From positions 310,001-374,000 of the forward strand of contig NZ_JACHDZ010000001.1 of the NCBI RefSeq assembly GCF_014201375.1: a stretch of DNA of 64,000 bases. Direction: 5' to 3'. Source of the stretch: Tunturiibacter empetritectus (GTDB lineage: Bacteria > Acidobacteriota > Terriglobia > Terriglobales > Acidobacteriaceae). A model generated the notes under the pieces. That model saw only the letters and a program-made list of their open reading frames with translations. It was not told the DNA's origin and made no database searches. Made by a program: the position numbers and the translations under genes. This document shows, piece after piece, positions 34,557-43,815 of this stretch; within the stretch, counting starts at the first letter, position 1, and every line of letters begins with the position of its first letter.

Positions 34557-36440
34557 TTACTTCGTCGCAGGTTTCAGGATATCGTTCAGTCGATCGGGGA
34601 CCGACGGGACGCGCTCCAGCGTTGGATAGCGCTCGCCTTCGTGATAGTCGAGTTTGACTACCTTGTAGTAGCCAGTGTTCAAGACGATCAGCTCGGCTGA
34701 CGGACCGGAGTCCTTCGCATCGTGTATCGCGGCCTTGAGCACATCGGGAGTGTAGGCGCGACCATTGACAGCGACGATCTTCATCCCGGGGCCAACGCCG
34801 CTCTGGTCGGCGACTCCGCCCTTGAGAACGTCGGATACATTGCCGGCTTTGTTTGCGTGCAGGCCGATGGAGTACCAGAAGTTGAAGGATTCGGACTGCT
34901 GATCTTCGAGCGTGCTCCACGCGTTCGGCTTGTCGGTGTAGGTGAGCTTGTAGCCTCCGTTTTCGAGACCACCCAGCGGCGCGTGGTAGGAGTTTGAGTC
35001 GAGGCGAGTTCGCAGGAAGGTGGCCCAGTCGTTCGCGACCACGCTGTTGAGGCCTGCGACCACATCGTCGAAGGTGTAGGGAACGACCTTGGGTGCTGTG
35101 TCTCCGCCGAGGCCGTGGAACTTCGCGACAAAATCGTCGATGGTTTTTTTGCCGTTGGTCATCTTGCGGATGGTGGTGTCGACGTCGAGCCAGACGAGTT
35201 CGCCTTCGTCGTAGTAGTCCACGCTGAGACGCCAGTTGTCCCATCCGCCACCTGTGGAGTAGAGGATCTGAGCGGCGGTTGCGGTGTCCTGAATGTCGCG
35301 CCAGGTGCGGCCGGGACGGTTGTCATATTCGGCGGCGATGGTGGAGAGCCGCTGCTTATATTGGTCGGGAGTCCAGATGCCGCAACGCGCGGCGAGGACA
35401 TCGCCGAGGTACTCGGTCAATCCTTCATACACCCAGAGGAGGTCGCCCTCCATCGGCTTCTGGTAGTTGCTGGTGGCGAGGCCTGCGGGGCGGCGGTACT
35501 TTCCGTTCCAGCTATGGGTGAACTCGTGCGGCAGCAGCAGGCCGTCGAGCACGAACTCGCGATCGTCGGTGAAGGTGGTTGCCATGACGCGGTCGTCGCT
35601 GGACTGATGATGCTCGAGGCCGAAGTGCGCGACCTCATCGCTGAGCGTGACGAGGAAGTGATAGGAGCCGTAGTGGCGGGACTTGTAGAGAGCGCCGGTC
35701 TCGCGCACCAGCTTGTCGAAGTCGGCGATGTGCTCCTTCGACAGATTGAGCTGCTCGGGGCCGTCGGCGGCCATGTCGAGGTAGTGCTTCGGGGAGATCT
35801 CCGGGGCGAGGGGGATCTCGCGGAAGTAGCGGCCGGCGAGGACGGGGGAGTCGATCAGTTGCTCGAGGCTGACGGTCTTGAAGGTTGAGGTCTGACCTGA
35901 GCCTCCATCTTTGTCCAGCGCGGTTCCGAGATTCCAACCGCTTGGCAGTTTTACGGATGGAGTGAACATGACCTGGCTTGCGTCAGTGTCGGCGGGGTAG
36001 ACGAGCAGCGTGTTCCAGCTGAGGAGAGCGAGGTTTTCGCTGGTCGATCCGCCTGCGGAGAATCCCGAGAGAGCGGAGGAGGCGAGGAAGTCGATCTTCA
36101 TCTCAAGCTGCGTGACGCCCTGCGGTACGGTGAGGTGATAGGCGAACATATCCACCTTGTCGCGCTCCCACTTTACGGGCTGGCCGTTGGCGGTGATGAA
36201 GAATCCGGCCATGTTCTCGATGGGGCCGGTGGGTCCGTGCTCGCCCGGAATCCACTTGGGATAGACGACGGTCAGCGGTCCGGCGGTCACCGGCATGACC
36301 TCGGTTGCGTGAAGGATCTTTCGGGGAGCGTCTGTGAGATCGACACTCAAGGTGATTGGCGCGGTCTGCGCCCCTGCTACTAAAGTGCAACCCGTCGCGG
36401 CCAGAGCTGCTCCGGCACACTTCTTCCACCAGCTCATCAT
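34557..36440 (-). CDS. M61 family (glycyl aminopeptidase-like) exported metallopeptidase with PDZ domain
   Basis: 627 residues from the ATG at 36440, fixed by GGAGAGGCG upstream; an earlier in-frame start is weaker. A signal peptide (AGAALAATGCTLVAGAQT) is present. An N-terminal M61 beta domain begins TLSVDLTDAPRKILHAT and contains PKWIPGEHGPTGPIENM. The catalytic zinc site is HEFTHSWNGK (H305, E306, H309) with the third ligand in WVYEGLTEYLGD. A C-terminal PDZ domain includes GGVADQSGVGPGMKIVAVNG. It probably degrades peptides in the periplasm. It is divergent from the M13 peptidase gene. Confidence 0.92.
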   Translation of the reverse strand: MMSWWKKCAGAALAATGCTLVAGAQTAPITLSVDLTDAPRKILHATEVMPVTAGPLTVVYPKWIPGEHGPTGPIENMAGFFITANGQPVKWERDKVDMFAYHLTVPQGVTQLEMKIDFLASSALSGFSAGGSTSENLALLSWNTLLVYPADTDASQVMFTPSVKLPSGWNLGTALDKDGGSGQTSTFKTVSLEQLIDSPVLAGRYFREIPLAPEISPKHYLDMAADGPEQLNLSKEHIADFDKLVRETGALYKSRHYGSYHFLVTLSDEVAHFGLEHHQSSDDRVMATTFTDDREFVLDGLLLPHEFTHSWNGKYRRPAGLATSNYQKPMEGDLLWVYEGLTEYLGDVLAARCGIWTPDQYKQRLSTIAAEYDNRPGRTWRDIQDTATAAQILYSTGGGWDNWRLSVDYYDEGELVWLDVDTTIRKMTNGKKTIDDFVAKFHGLGGDTAPKVVPYTFDDVVAGLNSVVANDWATFLRTRLDSNSYHAPLGGLENGGYKLTYTDKPNAWSTLEDQQSESFNFWYSIGLHANKAGNVSDVLKGGVADQSGVGPGMKIVAVNGRAYTPDVLKAAIHDAKDSGPSAELIVLNTGYYKVVKLDYHEGERYPTLERVPSVPDRLNDILKPATK

Positions 36441-36577
36441 TTGTTTCGCCTCTCCGTACTGCTGTTGTTGTAACGGGAACAAGTCTAACGCGTCGAAATC
36501 TGAACTGCTTTTCTTTGGGGAAGTAACTTGGCGTAACAGCGGATTTTGAGGTTAGGATTGTGCACACAGGAGAACTC

Positions 36578-38629
36578 ATGCTCTCGAAGATTTCGGTCGC
36601 TCTGGCGGCCACAGCACTTTTGCTCGCCGCGGTCCGGCTTCCCGCACAACAGGCGGTTCAACCGCTTCAATCGATGCCTTACTCGCCATCGCTCGATCTC
36701 TCGAGCCTGGACCGCAGCGCGGACCCCTGCGCCGACTTTTATAAGTTCTCCTGCGGCGGGTGGGAGAAGAAGAATCCTATCCCCGCGGACCAGTCCGGCT
36801 GGAGCGTCTACGCCAAGCTCGGCAACGAGAATGAGCAGTTTCTCTGGGGGATTCTCGAGGCGGATGCGAAGGCTGCGAATCGCGACGCGGTGCAACAGAA
36901 GGTCGGCGACTACTTTGCCGCGTGCATGAATACCGCGTCGATCGATGCGCTCGGTGTGAAACCTGCGCTGCCGGGCCTGGCGCGCATCGATGCCCTGAAG
37001 ACGCGGCCCGAGCTGGTGGCAGCGATCAGCTCGCTGCATCATGAGTATGCAGGTAGTTTTTTCTTCGACTCCGGCACGGATCAGGACGCGGTTGACTCTT
37101 CGGTTGAGATAGTGGCGCTTGGAGCGGGTGGACTCGGTCTGCCTGACCGTGATTACTACTTCAAGACGGATGACAAGAGCGTGAAGCTGCGCGAGCAATA
37201 TCTCGCCTATATCCAGAAGCTGCTCACGCTGGGTGGGGAGTCTGCAGAGCAGGCAAAGTTCGATGCGGATGCGACTCTTCGCGTTGAGACGGCGCTGGCC
37301 AAAGCTTCGCTTACAAGGGTGGACCGGCGTGATCCGCATAAGACGTATCACATGATGACGATTAACGAGTTGAGCAAGATTGCGCCTGCTTTCGATTGGC
37401 CTCGCTACTTTGATACGCAAGGAGCGCCTGGGGTGGCGAAGCTGAACGTCGCCCAGCCGGAGTTCATGAAAGCAGTGCAGACGGAGGTCTCGACCGAATC
37501 CGTCGATGCACTTCGCGGGTATCTGCGATTTCACTTTTTGACTGCAGCCGCGCCGTATCTTGCTCACCCGTTGGAGCAGGCCGACTTTGATTTTTATTCG
37601 ACAACGCTGCGTGGGATTCCTGCGATGCCGCCGCGGTGGAAGACCTGCACTCGCCGAGTGGACCGAGACCTAGGTGAAGCGCTGGGGCAGGAGTTCGTCA
37701 AGCGCACGTTCTCTGCCGACACGAAAGCCAAGACGCAGCTGATGACCGAACAGATCGAAGCTGCCATGAAGCAGGAGATCGAGGGCCTGGACTGGATGAG
37801 CCCCGCGACCAAGCAGGAGGCTCTGCGCAAGCTGCACGTGATTCGCAATAAGATCGGATACCCGGACCAGTGGCGGGACTACACCACGCTGGAGATAAAG
37901 GTTGGCGACTACTTTGGGAACGTCGAGCGATCAACTCGCTTCGAAGACGCACGCCAGTGGCACAAGTTGGGCAAGCCTGTAGACCTGAACGAGTGGGGCA
38001 TGACGCCGCCGACGGTCAATGCCTACTTCAACCCGCAGATGAACGACATTAATTTTCCTGCGGGTGTTCTGCAGCCGCCACTCTACGACACGAAGCTGGA
38101 TGATGCGCCGAATTACGGGAACACGGGAGCGACCATTGGCCACGAACTCACGCACGCCTTCGACGACGAGGGGCGGCAGTTCGATGACAAGGGGAATCTT
38201 CGCGACTGGTGGACTCCTGCCGATGCCAAGGGTTTCGAAGACCGCATCAACTGCATTCGCGATCAGTACGCACAGTATGTTGTTGTGGACGATATTCACA
38301 TCAACTCGAAGCTGACCAGTGGAGAAGACGTGGCGGACCTGGGTGGGACACTGCTCGCTTATATTGCGTGGAAGAAACAGACGGCCGGGCAGCAACTAGC
38401 GAGCACAGACGGATTCAGCCCGGATCAGCGCTTCTTTGTTGGCATGGCGCAATGGGCTTGCGAAAACGAGCGCCCGGAGGTGCTGCGGGTTCGCGCCATC
38501 ACGGACCCCCACTCGCCTGGGTATGCGCGCATCAACGGCGTGGTTTCGAATATGCCTGAGTTTCAGAAGGCCTTCAGCTGTAAGGCTGGCCAACCTATGG
38601 TGCACGCGCCTACCTGCAGGGTCTGGTAG
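36578..38629 (+). CDS. M13 family (neprilysin/PepO-like) exported metallopeptidase
   Basis: 683 residues from the ATG at 36578 (ACAGGAGAACTC upstream), after rejecting the in-frame GTG at 36560. A signal peptide (VALAATALLLAAVRLPAQQ) is followed by DPCADFYKFSCGGWEKKNPIP, the M13 N-terminal landmark. The zinc site is HELTH (H522-H526) with the third ligand in GEDVADLGG (E583). VNAYFNPQMNDINFPAGVLQPP, for substrate binding, precedes it, and the C-terminus closes with a neprilysin-type W. It cleaves oligopeptides outside the cytosol. The 137-bp gap to the M61 gene holds the divergent promoters. Confidence 0.95.
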   Translation: MLSKISVALAATALLLAAVRLPAQQAVQPLQSMPYSPSLDLSSLDRSADPCADFYKFSCGGWEKKNPIPADQSGWSVYAKLGNENEQFLWGILEADAKAANRDAVQQKVGDYFAACMNTASIDALGVKPALPGLARIDALKTRPELVAAISSLHHEYAGSFFFDSGTDQDAVDSSVEIVALGAGGLGLPDRDYYFKTDDKSVKLREQYLAYIQKLLTLGGESAEQAKFDADATLRVETALAKASLTRVDRRDPHKTYHMMTINELSKIAPAFDWPRYFDTQGAPGVAKLNVAQPEFMKAVQTEVSTESVDALRGYLRFHFLTAAAPYLAHPLEQADFDFYSTTLRGIPAMPPRWKTCTRRVDRDLGEALGQEFVKRTFSADTKAKTQLMTEQIEAAMKQEIEGLDWMSPATKQEALRKLHVIRNKIGYPDQWRDYTTLEIKVGDYFGNVERSTRFEDARQWHKLGKPVDLNEWGMTPPTVNAYFNPQMNDINFPAGVLQPPLYDTKLDDAPNYGNTGATIGHELTHAFDDEGRQFDDKGNLRDWWTPADAKGFEDRINCIRDQYAQYVVVDDIHINSKLTSGEDVADLGGTLLAYIAWKKQTAGQQLASTDGFSPDQRFFVGMAQWACENERPEVLRVRAITDPHSPGYARINGVVSNMPEFQKAFSCKAGQPMVHAPTCRVW

Positions 38630-38718
38630 GAGCCTCCTGTCGCCGGCGGCTCCGCGATGGTTTATGCCAGGCCAACGGTGCGGGAATTGGCTGCCAGACA
38701 GTACACTGACCTAACCTA

Positions 38719-40167
38719 ATGAATCTCTACGCGATCGTTCTATCAGTTATTGTCGTGACCCTGCTCACGGTTTCGCTCACACGTCTTGGCAAGGTGAAGA
38801 CCAAGGCTGACTATCTTGTGGCGGGCCGCTCGCTGCCCGCCTTCGTGTTGGTCTTCACGCTGTTGTCGAGCTGGATCGGTTCGGGGTCGCTGCTCGGCGG
38901 GGCGGAGAATGCCTATAAACACGGCTTCGCAGCGCTTTGGCAAGGCGGCGGCGGCTGGGCAGGCCTGCTGCTGATCTACTTCATCGCGCCCCGTGCAAGG
39001 AAGTTCGCACAGTTCACTATTCCCGATCTGCTGGAGGCTCGGTACAACCAGGCGGCGCGGGTGCTCGGCGTGATTGCGATTCTCTTCTGCTACACCGCTG
39101 TGACCAGCTACCAGTTTGTCGGCGGCGGCGATATTCTGCACCTGATCTTTCCCGATGTGATCACCCCGGACTTCGGGAAGTACATTATTGCTGCGTTCGT
39201 CATCGTCTTTACCGCGATTGCCGGTATGGCTTCGGTCGCGTATATGGATGTTGCGATCGGCCTTCTCGCTACCTTTACGATGCTGATCGCGCTCCCTATC
39301 CTCGTCCATCACGCTGGGGGCTGGCCGGCGATCCATGCGAGCCTTCCCGCGACACACTTTCAGGTACTGGGAGACCTCACGTTTATTCAGGGGCTTGAGC
39401 TGTTCCTTCCCACCTGCCTCCTGCTGCTGGGGAATCAGTCGATGTATCAGAAGTTTTTCTCTGCCAAGTCGGAGAAGGATGCCACGCGTGCGGTGGTGGG
39501 ATGGATCATCGGCACCGTCGTCCTGGAGACTGTGATCGTCGCGCTCGCGGTCACCGGCTCGAGTCTTTTTGCCAGCGGGGAGGTCCATGCACGCCCTCGC
39601 GAGATTCTCGCTTACCTTGGGCTCCACGGTTTCTCCGGTTCGGGGCCGCTTCGCCTACTGGGGGCACTGCTGATGGGAGCTATCTTCGCGAAGATTATTT
39701 CGACGGCGAACAACTGGCTCTTCTCGCCGTCGACCAACCTGGTCAACGACATCTACCTTCGCTACATCAATCCGCAGGCTTCGAACACGAAGACTCTCGC
39801 AGTCTCTCGTCTGATGGTAGTTCTGCTTGGTCTGTGTGCGCTCTACCAGTCACTCCATATCGAGTCGGTGCTGAAGAAGTCGCTCTACGCCTATACGATC
39901 TACGGCGCGGCTCTGACGCCGGTTATCCTGGCCACCTTCTACTGGAGACGCGCGACTGCAGCAGGCGCGGTGGCCAGTATTGCGGTGGGCACCTTCGTTA
40001 CGGTCTTCTGGGATACCGGCTTCGTTCACGCTCATCTTCCGGCGGTGGTCAGCGAACGCGACGCGATTCTTCCGGCGCTGGTCGCCTCGCTGCTGTGTCT
40101 GATCGCTGTCAGCCTGTTGACGAGCCCACCGACGGAGAAGCAGCTCCAACCCTTCTCCGAGGCCTGA
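38719..40167 (+). CDS. Sodium:solute symporter family protein
   Basis: 482 residues with about 13 hydrophobic helices. SSS-family motifs are ADYLVAGRSLPAFVLVFTLLSSWIGSGSLLGG at the first core helix, YTAVTSYQFVGGGDIL, TAIAGMASVAYMDVAIG, GNQSMYQKFFSAKSEKDA and AKIISTANNWLFSPSTNLVNDIY (sodium-site helix). It couples Na+ entry to uptake of an organic solute; the substrate is not readable. It follows the M13 peptidase on the same strand after 89 bp, so uptake of peptidase products is an attractive guess only. Confidence 0.88.
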   Translation: MNLYAIVLSVIVVTLLTVSLTRLGKVKTKADYLVAGRSLPAFVLVFTLLSSWIGSGSLLGGAENAYKHGFAALWQGGGGWAGLLLIYFIAPRARKFAQFTIPDLLEARYNQAARVLGVIAILFCYTAVTSYQFVGGGDILHLIFPDVITPDFGKYIIAAFVIVFTAIAGMASVAYMDVAIGLLATFTMLIALPILVHHAGGWPAIHASLPATHFQVLGDLTFIQGLELFLPTCLLLLGNQSMYQKFFSAKSEKDATRAVVGWIIGTVVLETVIVALAVTGSSLFASGEVHARPREILAYLGLHGFSGSGPLRLLGALLMGAIFAKIISTANNWLFSPSTNLVNDIYLRYINPQASNTKTLAVSRLMVVLLGLCALYQSLHIESVLKKSLYAYTIYGAALTPVILATFYWRRATAAGAVASIAVGTFVTVFWDTGFVHAHLPAVVSERDAILPALVASLLCLIAVSLLTSPPTEKQLQPFSEA

Positions 40168-40352
40168 CGGTGGTTCGTTTGCGGTCTAATAATGACAGTG
40201 ATCGATACTTATTCCTTCACTTCCAGCTAAAACGGAGTTTCTGAAGAGCCAGATCCACGAAACTTCAAATTCATCGAAAAGTGAATTTTCACACTCACTT
40301 TTTTCAGTCTGCTGCATCCTATCCCAGTACACATTTTCAACAGGAGATTTTT

Positions 40353-40721
40353 ATGGCACTTGAGACCCTAACCTTCGACTTCAACGCAAACTTCTTCCCC
40401 CTGGGTCTGGATTTCATTGCCACCTTTGAAGACAGTCCCTTCGCCCCCCTTGATACAGCAGGACAGCACTCCTCGACCGAGTCCTTAAGCGTCGCAAAGA
40501 AAGCACTCGACCAGGATGACGAGGACGACGATGACGACGACGAAGAGGATGAAGACGACGACGAGGATGATGACGAGTACGAGGATGATGACGACGAAGT
40601 AGATGAGGATGAAGACGAGGATGACGAGTACGAAGACGATGATGAGGACGACGACGAAGAAGAAGACGAAGATGATGACGATGACGATGTAGACGAGCTT
40701 CAGGTTGGACGAAGACGTTAG
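40353..40721 (+). CDS. Extremely acidic low-complexity protein (poly-Asp/Glu tail)
   Basis: 122 residues from the ATG at 40353 (CAGGAG upstream); a GTG at 40281 in the same frame is less likely. The first 50 residues form a small ordered-looking domain (LETLTFDFNANFFPLGLDFIATF). From about residue 53 to 116 nearly every residue is D or E, interrupted by a few Y and V in DEYED-type units. The tail ends in a basic QVGRRR. The codons GAC/GAT/GAG/GAA alternate, so this is selected protein and not a simple DNA satellite. No family is recognised; metal, Ca2+ or basic-protein binding is conceivable. Confidence 0.7.
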   Translation: MALETLTFDFNANFFPLGLDFIATFEDSPFAPLDTAGQHSSTESLSVAKKALDQDDEDDDDDDEEDEDDDEDDDEYEDDDDEVDEDEDEDDEYEDDDEDDDEEEDEDDDDDDVDELQVGRRR

Positions 40722-40864
40722 CCTTGCCAGTAATGAGTTCTACGCGGACTTCCTAGCTTTGCTTCCAACTCCATCCTGCTGGCCTGCTTACCCTGTTCAA
40801 GGGGTGTGGCAGTCCAGCGCTTTCCCTGATCGTTAAAATTGCGGCTGGCGTTCGGGAGGGGAGG

Positions 40865-41836
40865 CTAGTAGCCATCCCCGGTTACGATGTTTTCCAACTC
40901 CTCGCCGGCCAGGAAACGCCTTACCTGCTGGGCTCCGAAGTGGAAGGCCCGATGGATGAACTCGGGGGTAGAGCCGCCCACGTGTGGCGTAATCATGCAG
41001 TTTGGCGCCGACCAGAGAGGGTGGCCTGGCGGGAGCGGCTCAGGGTCCGTCACGTCGAGAACCGCCCGCACCCGATGCTGTTCGAGCGCCTCGACTAAAG
41101 CCTCCGTTACCACGACGGGGCCTCGCGCGGCGTTGACGAGAAGAGCGCCGTGCTTCATCAGACCAATCTCTGCTGCTCCAATCAACCCATGCGTCTCCGG
41201 AGTGAGAGGCACGATGAGAACGACCACGTCGGCCTGCGGCAGGAGGCGGCGCAACTCCGTAACGGCGAAGATCTCCGGCTCTTTGCGGGGGGTGCGCGCC
41301 AGTCGCATGATCTTCACGCCAAACGGTATCAGGCGAGCCTCAATTGCCGCGCCGATCGAGCCGTAACCGACGATCAGCAAGGTCTTTCCGGCAAGGTCGT
41401 CACCCAGGACCTGGTACTGTCCGACCTCGGCGCCGCGTTCATTCATAAATCCGTCCGTTACCGAAGACTGCCCCTTCCACTCCTGACGTAACTGCGCGTC
41501 GCGATAGAGCGGAAATCGCTTCAGGGACGAGAGGATCGCGGTCAGGACCCACTCCGAGGCCGAGACGTCGTGAACTCCGCGGCCATCGCAGAGCACGATC
41601 TCCTTTGGCAGCCACGGCGCAATCCAGTCTACGCCCGCCATCATCGACTGCACCACCTTTACGCCGCGCAGATGGGAGAAGGTCTGATGAGCATCTGCGC
41701 GGGCGAAGACCAGAATCCAGAAGTCGACTTCCAGAGTTGCCGATGGTTTGCGGGGAATGCGCACGATCTCTACTTCGTGCGGAAGATCTAGAAGCAGCTG
41801 TGGAGCAAGGTTCTCATCGACGCCGACACGCACCAT
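40865..41836 (-). CDS. D-isomer-specific 2-hydroxyacid dehydrogenase
   Basis: 323 residues. The NAD-binding motif is LLIVGYGSIGAAIEAR. Catalytic residues lie in NAARGPVVV (Arg), DVTDPEPLPPGHPL (Glu) and ITPHVGGSTPEF (His). VQSMMAGVDWI and GRGVHDVSASEWVL are also family landmarks. It reduces 2-ketoacids or glyoxylate-like substrates with NAD(P)H in the cytosol; the substrate is not assigned. It stands alone between the acidic protein and the EF-P-like gene. Confidence 0.92.
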   Translation of the reverse strand: MVRVGVDENLAPQLLLDLPHEVEIVRIPRKPSATLEVDFWILVFARADAHQTFSHLRGVKVVQSMMAGVDWIAPWLPKEIVLCDGRGVHDVSASEWVLTAILSSLKRFPLYRDAQLRQEWKGQSSVTDGFMNERGAEVGQYQVLGDDLAGKTLLIVGYGSIGAAIEARLIPFGVKIMRLARTPRKEPEIFAVTELRRLLPQADVVVLIVPLTPETHGLIGAAEIGLMKHGALLVNAARGPVVVTEALVEALEQHRVRAVLDVTDPEPLPPGHPLWSAPNCMITPHVGGSTPEFIHRAFHFGAQQVRRFLAGEELENIVTGDGY

Positions 41837-42051
41837 TCCATCAGTGTGCCTGAAGGGCAGGCCGGAGAGAAAGCACGCTTAGGCAGAATTTACCTGCAAA
41901 CTGAGTCTGCCTGAATTCCATCTCCTGCCTTATTCGGTGGTGCGGTGTGAGTTCGACTTTGACGATGCGTGCCCTGTTATCCTAGAGGCACCTTCAAAAG
42001 GCATATGCCCTGCTGCAGGATCTCCACTTTCGATAGATATTTGAGGAAATT

Positions 42052-42627
42052 ATGGCTGCACTAATCGACGCCATCGACGTGAAACGCAAGATGTTCTTCG
42101 AGTTTGAAAACGTTCCGTTCTGCTGCCTGGAAGCGGAGATTTCTACTCCCACGGCTCGAGGCGGGCAGACGCTGGTTCGTCTGAGGATGCGCAACATGCT
42201 TACACGTGCAGTCTTCGACAAAACGTTCAAGGCCAGCGACAAGTTCAAGGAGCCGGACCTGCAGACGGTTGGAGCATCGTATCTCTACAGCGATGGAGAT
42301 GGCTCGTACTTTCTGGACCAGGAGAGCTTTGAGACTCTCTCCCTGAGCGATGAGATGGTAGGGGACGCACTGGACATGCTGGTGGAGGGGGTTCTGATTC
42401 AGATCGACAAATACAACGGAAATCCAATCGGGCTGCAGTTGCCGGTTCAGGTGGAGCTGTCAGTCACGTATACCGAACCGGGCGTTCGCGGCGACACTTC
42501 GAGTGGCAGCGTGACCAAGCCAGCCAAACTGGAGACAGGTGTGGAGATTCGCGTTCCGCTGTTCATCAAAGAAGGCGAAAAGATCAAGGTGAACACAGAG
42601 ACGCGAGAGTTCGCTGGGCGGGCCTGA
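42052..42627 (+). CDS. Elongation factor P-like protein with an arginine tip
   Basis: 191 residues, EF-P length. Three OB-like domains are recognisable: the KOW-like N-domain (KRKMFFEFENVPFCCLEAE, TLVRLRMRNMLTRAVFDKTFK), a middle domain (ASYLYSDGDGSYFLDQESFETL) and the C-terminal domain (VELSVTYTEPGVRGDTSSG, KPAKLETGVEIRVPLFIKEGEKIKV). At the tip loop, where EF-P has PGKG or PGRG, this protein reads PTARGGQ, so the modifiable residue would be R36 and the proline-glycine pair is lost. It helps ribosomes past polyproline stalls if functional. It could be a paralogue of a canonical EF-P elsewhere. The hydrogenase unit starts 129 bp downstream. Confidence 0.85.
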   Translation: MAALIDAIDVKRKMFFEFENVPFCCLEAEISTPTARGGQTLVRLRMRNMLTRAVFDKTFKASDKFKEPDLQTVGASYLYSDGDGSYFLDQESFETLSLSDEMVGDALDMLVEGVLIQIDKYNGNPIGLQLPVQVELSVTYTEPGVRGDTSSGSVTKPAKLETGVEIRVPLFIKEGEKIKVNTETREFAGRA

Positions 42628-42709
42628 TTCGACGGAGTGTTGTTGCGCCAGCCCTGGTCTCTCAAAGAGATTGATTGGCGCCTGACTTGCCTAAGTTCTC
42701 TTTCGAGCA

Positions 42710-42731
42710 CAAGATGTTAGGGAACATCTTG
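42710..42731. promoter_or_regulatory. Perfect 9-bp inverted repeat before the orphan hydrogenase small subunit
   Basis: CAAGATGTT (42710-42718), AGGG, AACATCTTG (42723-42731), 25 bp before the GTG start. It could be an operator for the locus's response regulator or another dimeric regulator, or the end hairpin of the EF-P gene; no T-run follows it, which favours the operator reading. The same sequence was not found before the second small subunit. Confidence 0.5.
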
Positions 42732-42756
42732 CCGGACGCAATCCCAAGGGGGATTC

Positions 42757-43785
42757 GTGGAACTCTGGGATCAGCATTCGCCGCCAATTAAAGAGGTCGA
42801 TGTGCTTTGGATTGCCGCGGGATTAGGTTGCGACGGAGACACGATCGCGATGACCGCCGCAACCCAGCCCAGCATTGAGGATGTGATTATGGGCGGCATC
42901 CCCTGGATTCCCAAGGTGAACTTCCACAACCCTTTTCTGGCCACTGAGGTTGGTGACGATTTCCTGCGCCGTTTCCACCTGGCCGCGGAGGGCAAGCTGG
43001 AGCCTTTCATCCTCGTGATTGAGGGCTCGATTCCGAATGAGAAGAATAAGCCGGAGGGGTACTGGGCGTCGCTGGGTACAGATGCAGAGACCGGGCAGCC
43101 AATTACAACGTGCGAGTGGATCGACCGGTTGGCTCCCCATGCCTGGGCCGTGATTGCCGTAGGAACCTGCGCGACCTATGGGGGAATTCACGCGATAGCG
43201 GGCAATCCAACCGGGTGCATGGGGCTTCCTGACTATCTTGGATGGCAGTGGAGATCTAAGGCTGCAGTCCCGATCGTTTGTGTTCCGGGCTGTCCTGTCC
43301 AGCCCGACAACTTTATGGAGACTCTGCTGTATCTGCTTTACATGGCTACTGGCCATGCCCCTATAATTCCCCTCGATGAGCAGTTGCGTCCCACTTGGCT
43401 GTTTGGCAGCACGGTACATGAGGGCTGCGACCGTGGCGGGTACTATGAGCAGGCACAATTTGCGGAGGAGTACGGATCGCCGTTGTGCATCGTAAAGCTG
43501 GGTTGCTGGGGACCGGTGGTTCAGTGCAACGTCGGCAAGCGTGGATGGATGAGCGGGATTGGCGGCTGCCCCAATGTGGGAGGCATCTGCATCGGGTGCA
43601 CGATGCCAGGATTTCCGGATAAATTTATGCCATTTATGGACCAGCCTCCCGGATCGCTTCTCTCTTCAGCAGCGGTGCAGACCTATGGACGCGCGATTCA
43701 TGCGCTGCGCAAGTTCACCCAGGCATCGCTGAACAAGGTGCCAAGCTGGCGGCAGCAAGGTACTTCGCCGAGCCAACAGCACTGA
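42757..43785 (+). CDS. Orphan [NiFe]-hydrogenase small subunit, group 1h type (HhyS paralogue 1)
   Basis: 342 residues from a GTG preceded by AAGGGGG. It is closely similar to the second small subunit at 46449 throughout. The proximal-cluster ligands are C25 and D28 in GLGCDGD, then cysteines in VGTCATYGG and VPGCPVQPDNF: the three-Cys/one-Asp set of group 1h enzymes. Medial and distal ligands are intact (HEGCDR, LGCWGPVVQC, GGCPNVGGICIGC). There is no Tat signal, so it is cytosolic. No large-subunit gene accompanies it; the next genes, 30 bp on, are a histidine kinase and response regulator. It may be an alternative partner of HhyL or part of an H2/redox sensor. Confidence 0.9.
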   Translation: MELWDQHSPPIKEVDVLWIAAGLGCDGDTIAMTAATQPSIEDVIMGGIPWIPKVNFHNPFLATEVGDDFLRRFHLAAEGKLEPFILVIEGSIPNEKNKPEGYWASLGTDAETGQPITTCEWIDRLAPHAWAVIAVGTCATYGGIHAIAGNPTGCMGLPDYLGWQWRSKAAVPIVCVPGCPVQPDNFMETLLYLLYMATGHAPIIPLDEQLRPTWLFGSTVHEGCDRGGYYEQAQFAEEYGSPLCIVKLGCWGPVVQCNVGKRGWMSGIGGCPNVGGICIGCTMPGFPDKFMPFMDQPPGSLLSSAAVQTYGRAIHALRKFTQASLNKVPSWRQQGTSPSQQH

Positions 43786-43815
43786 CACAACGCGTCCTGC
43801 CGAACGGAGCGAAGA

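Noticed and set aside
40512..40693. Simple GAC/GAT satellite DNA
   Set aside because: Codons GAC, GAT, GAG and GAA are mixed irregularly and the frame has a proper start, head domain and basic end, so a coding origin is favoured.
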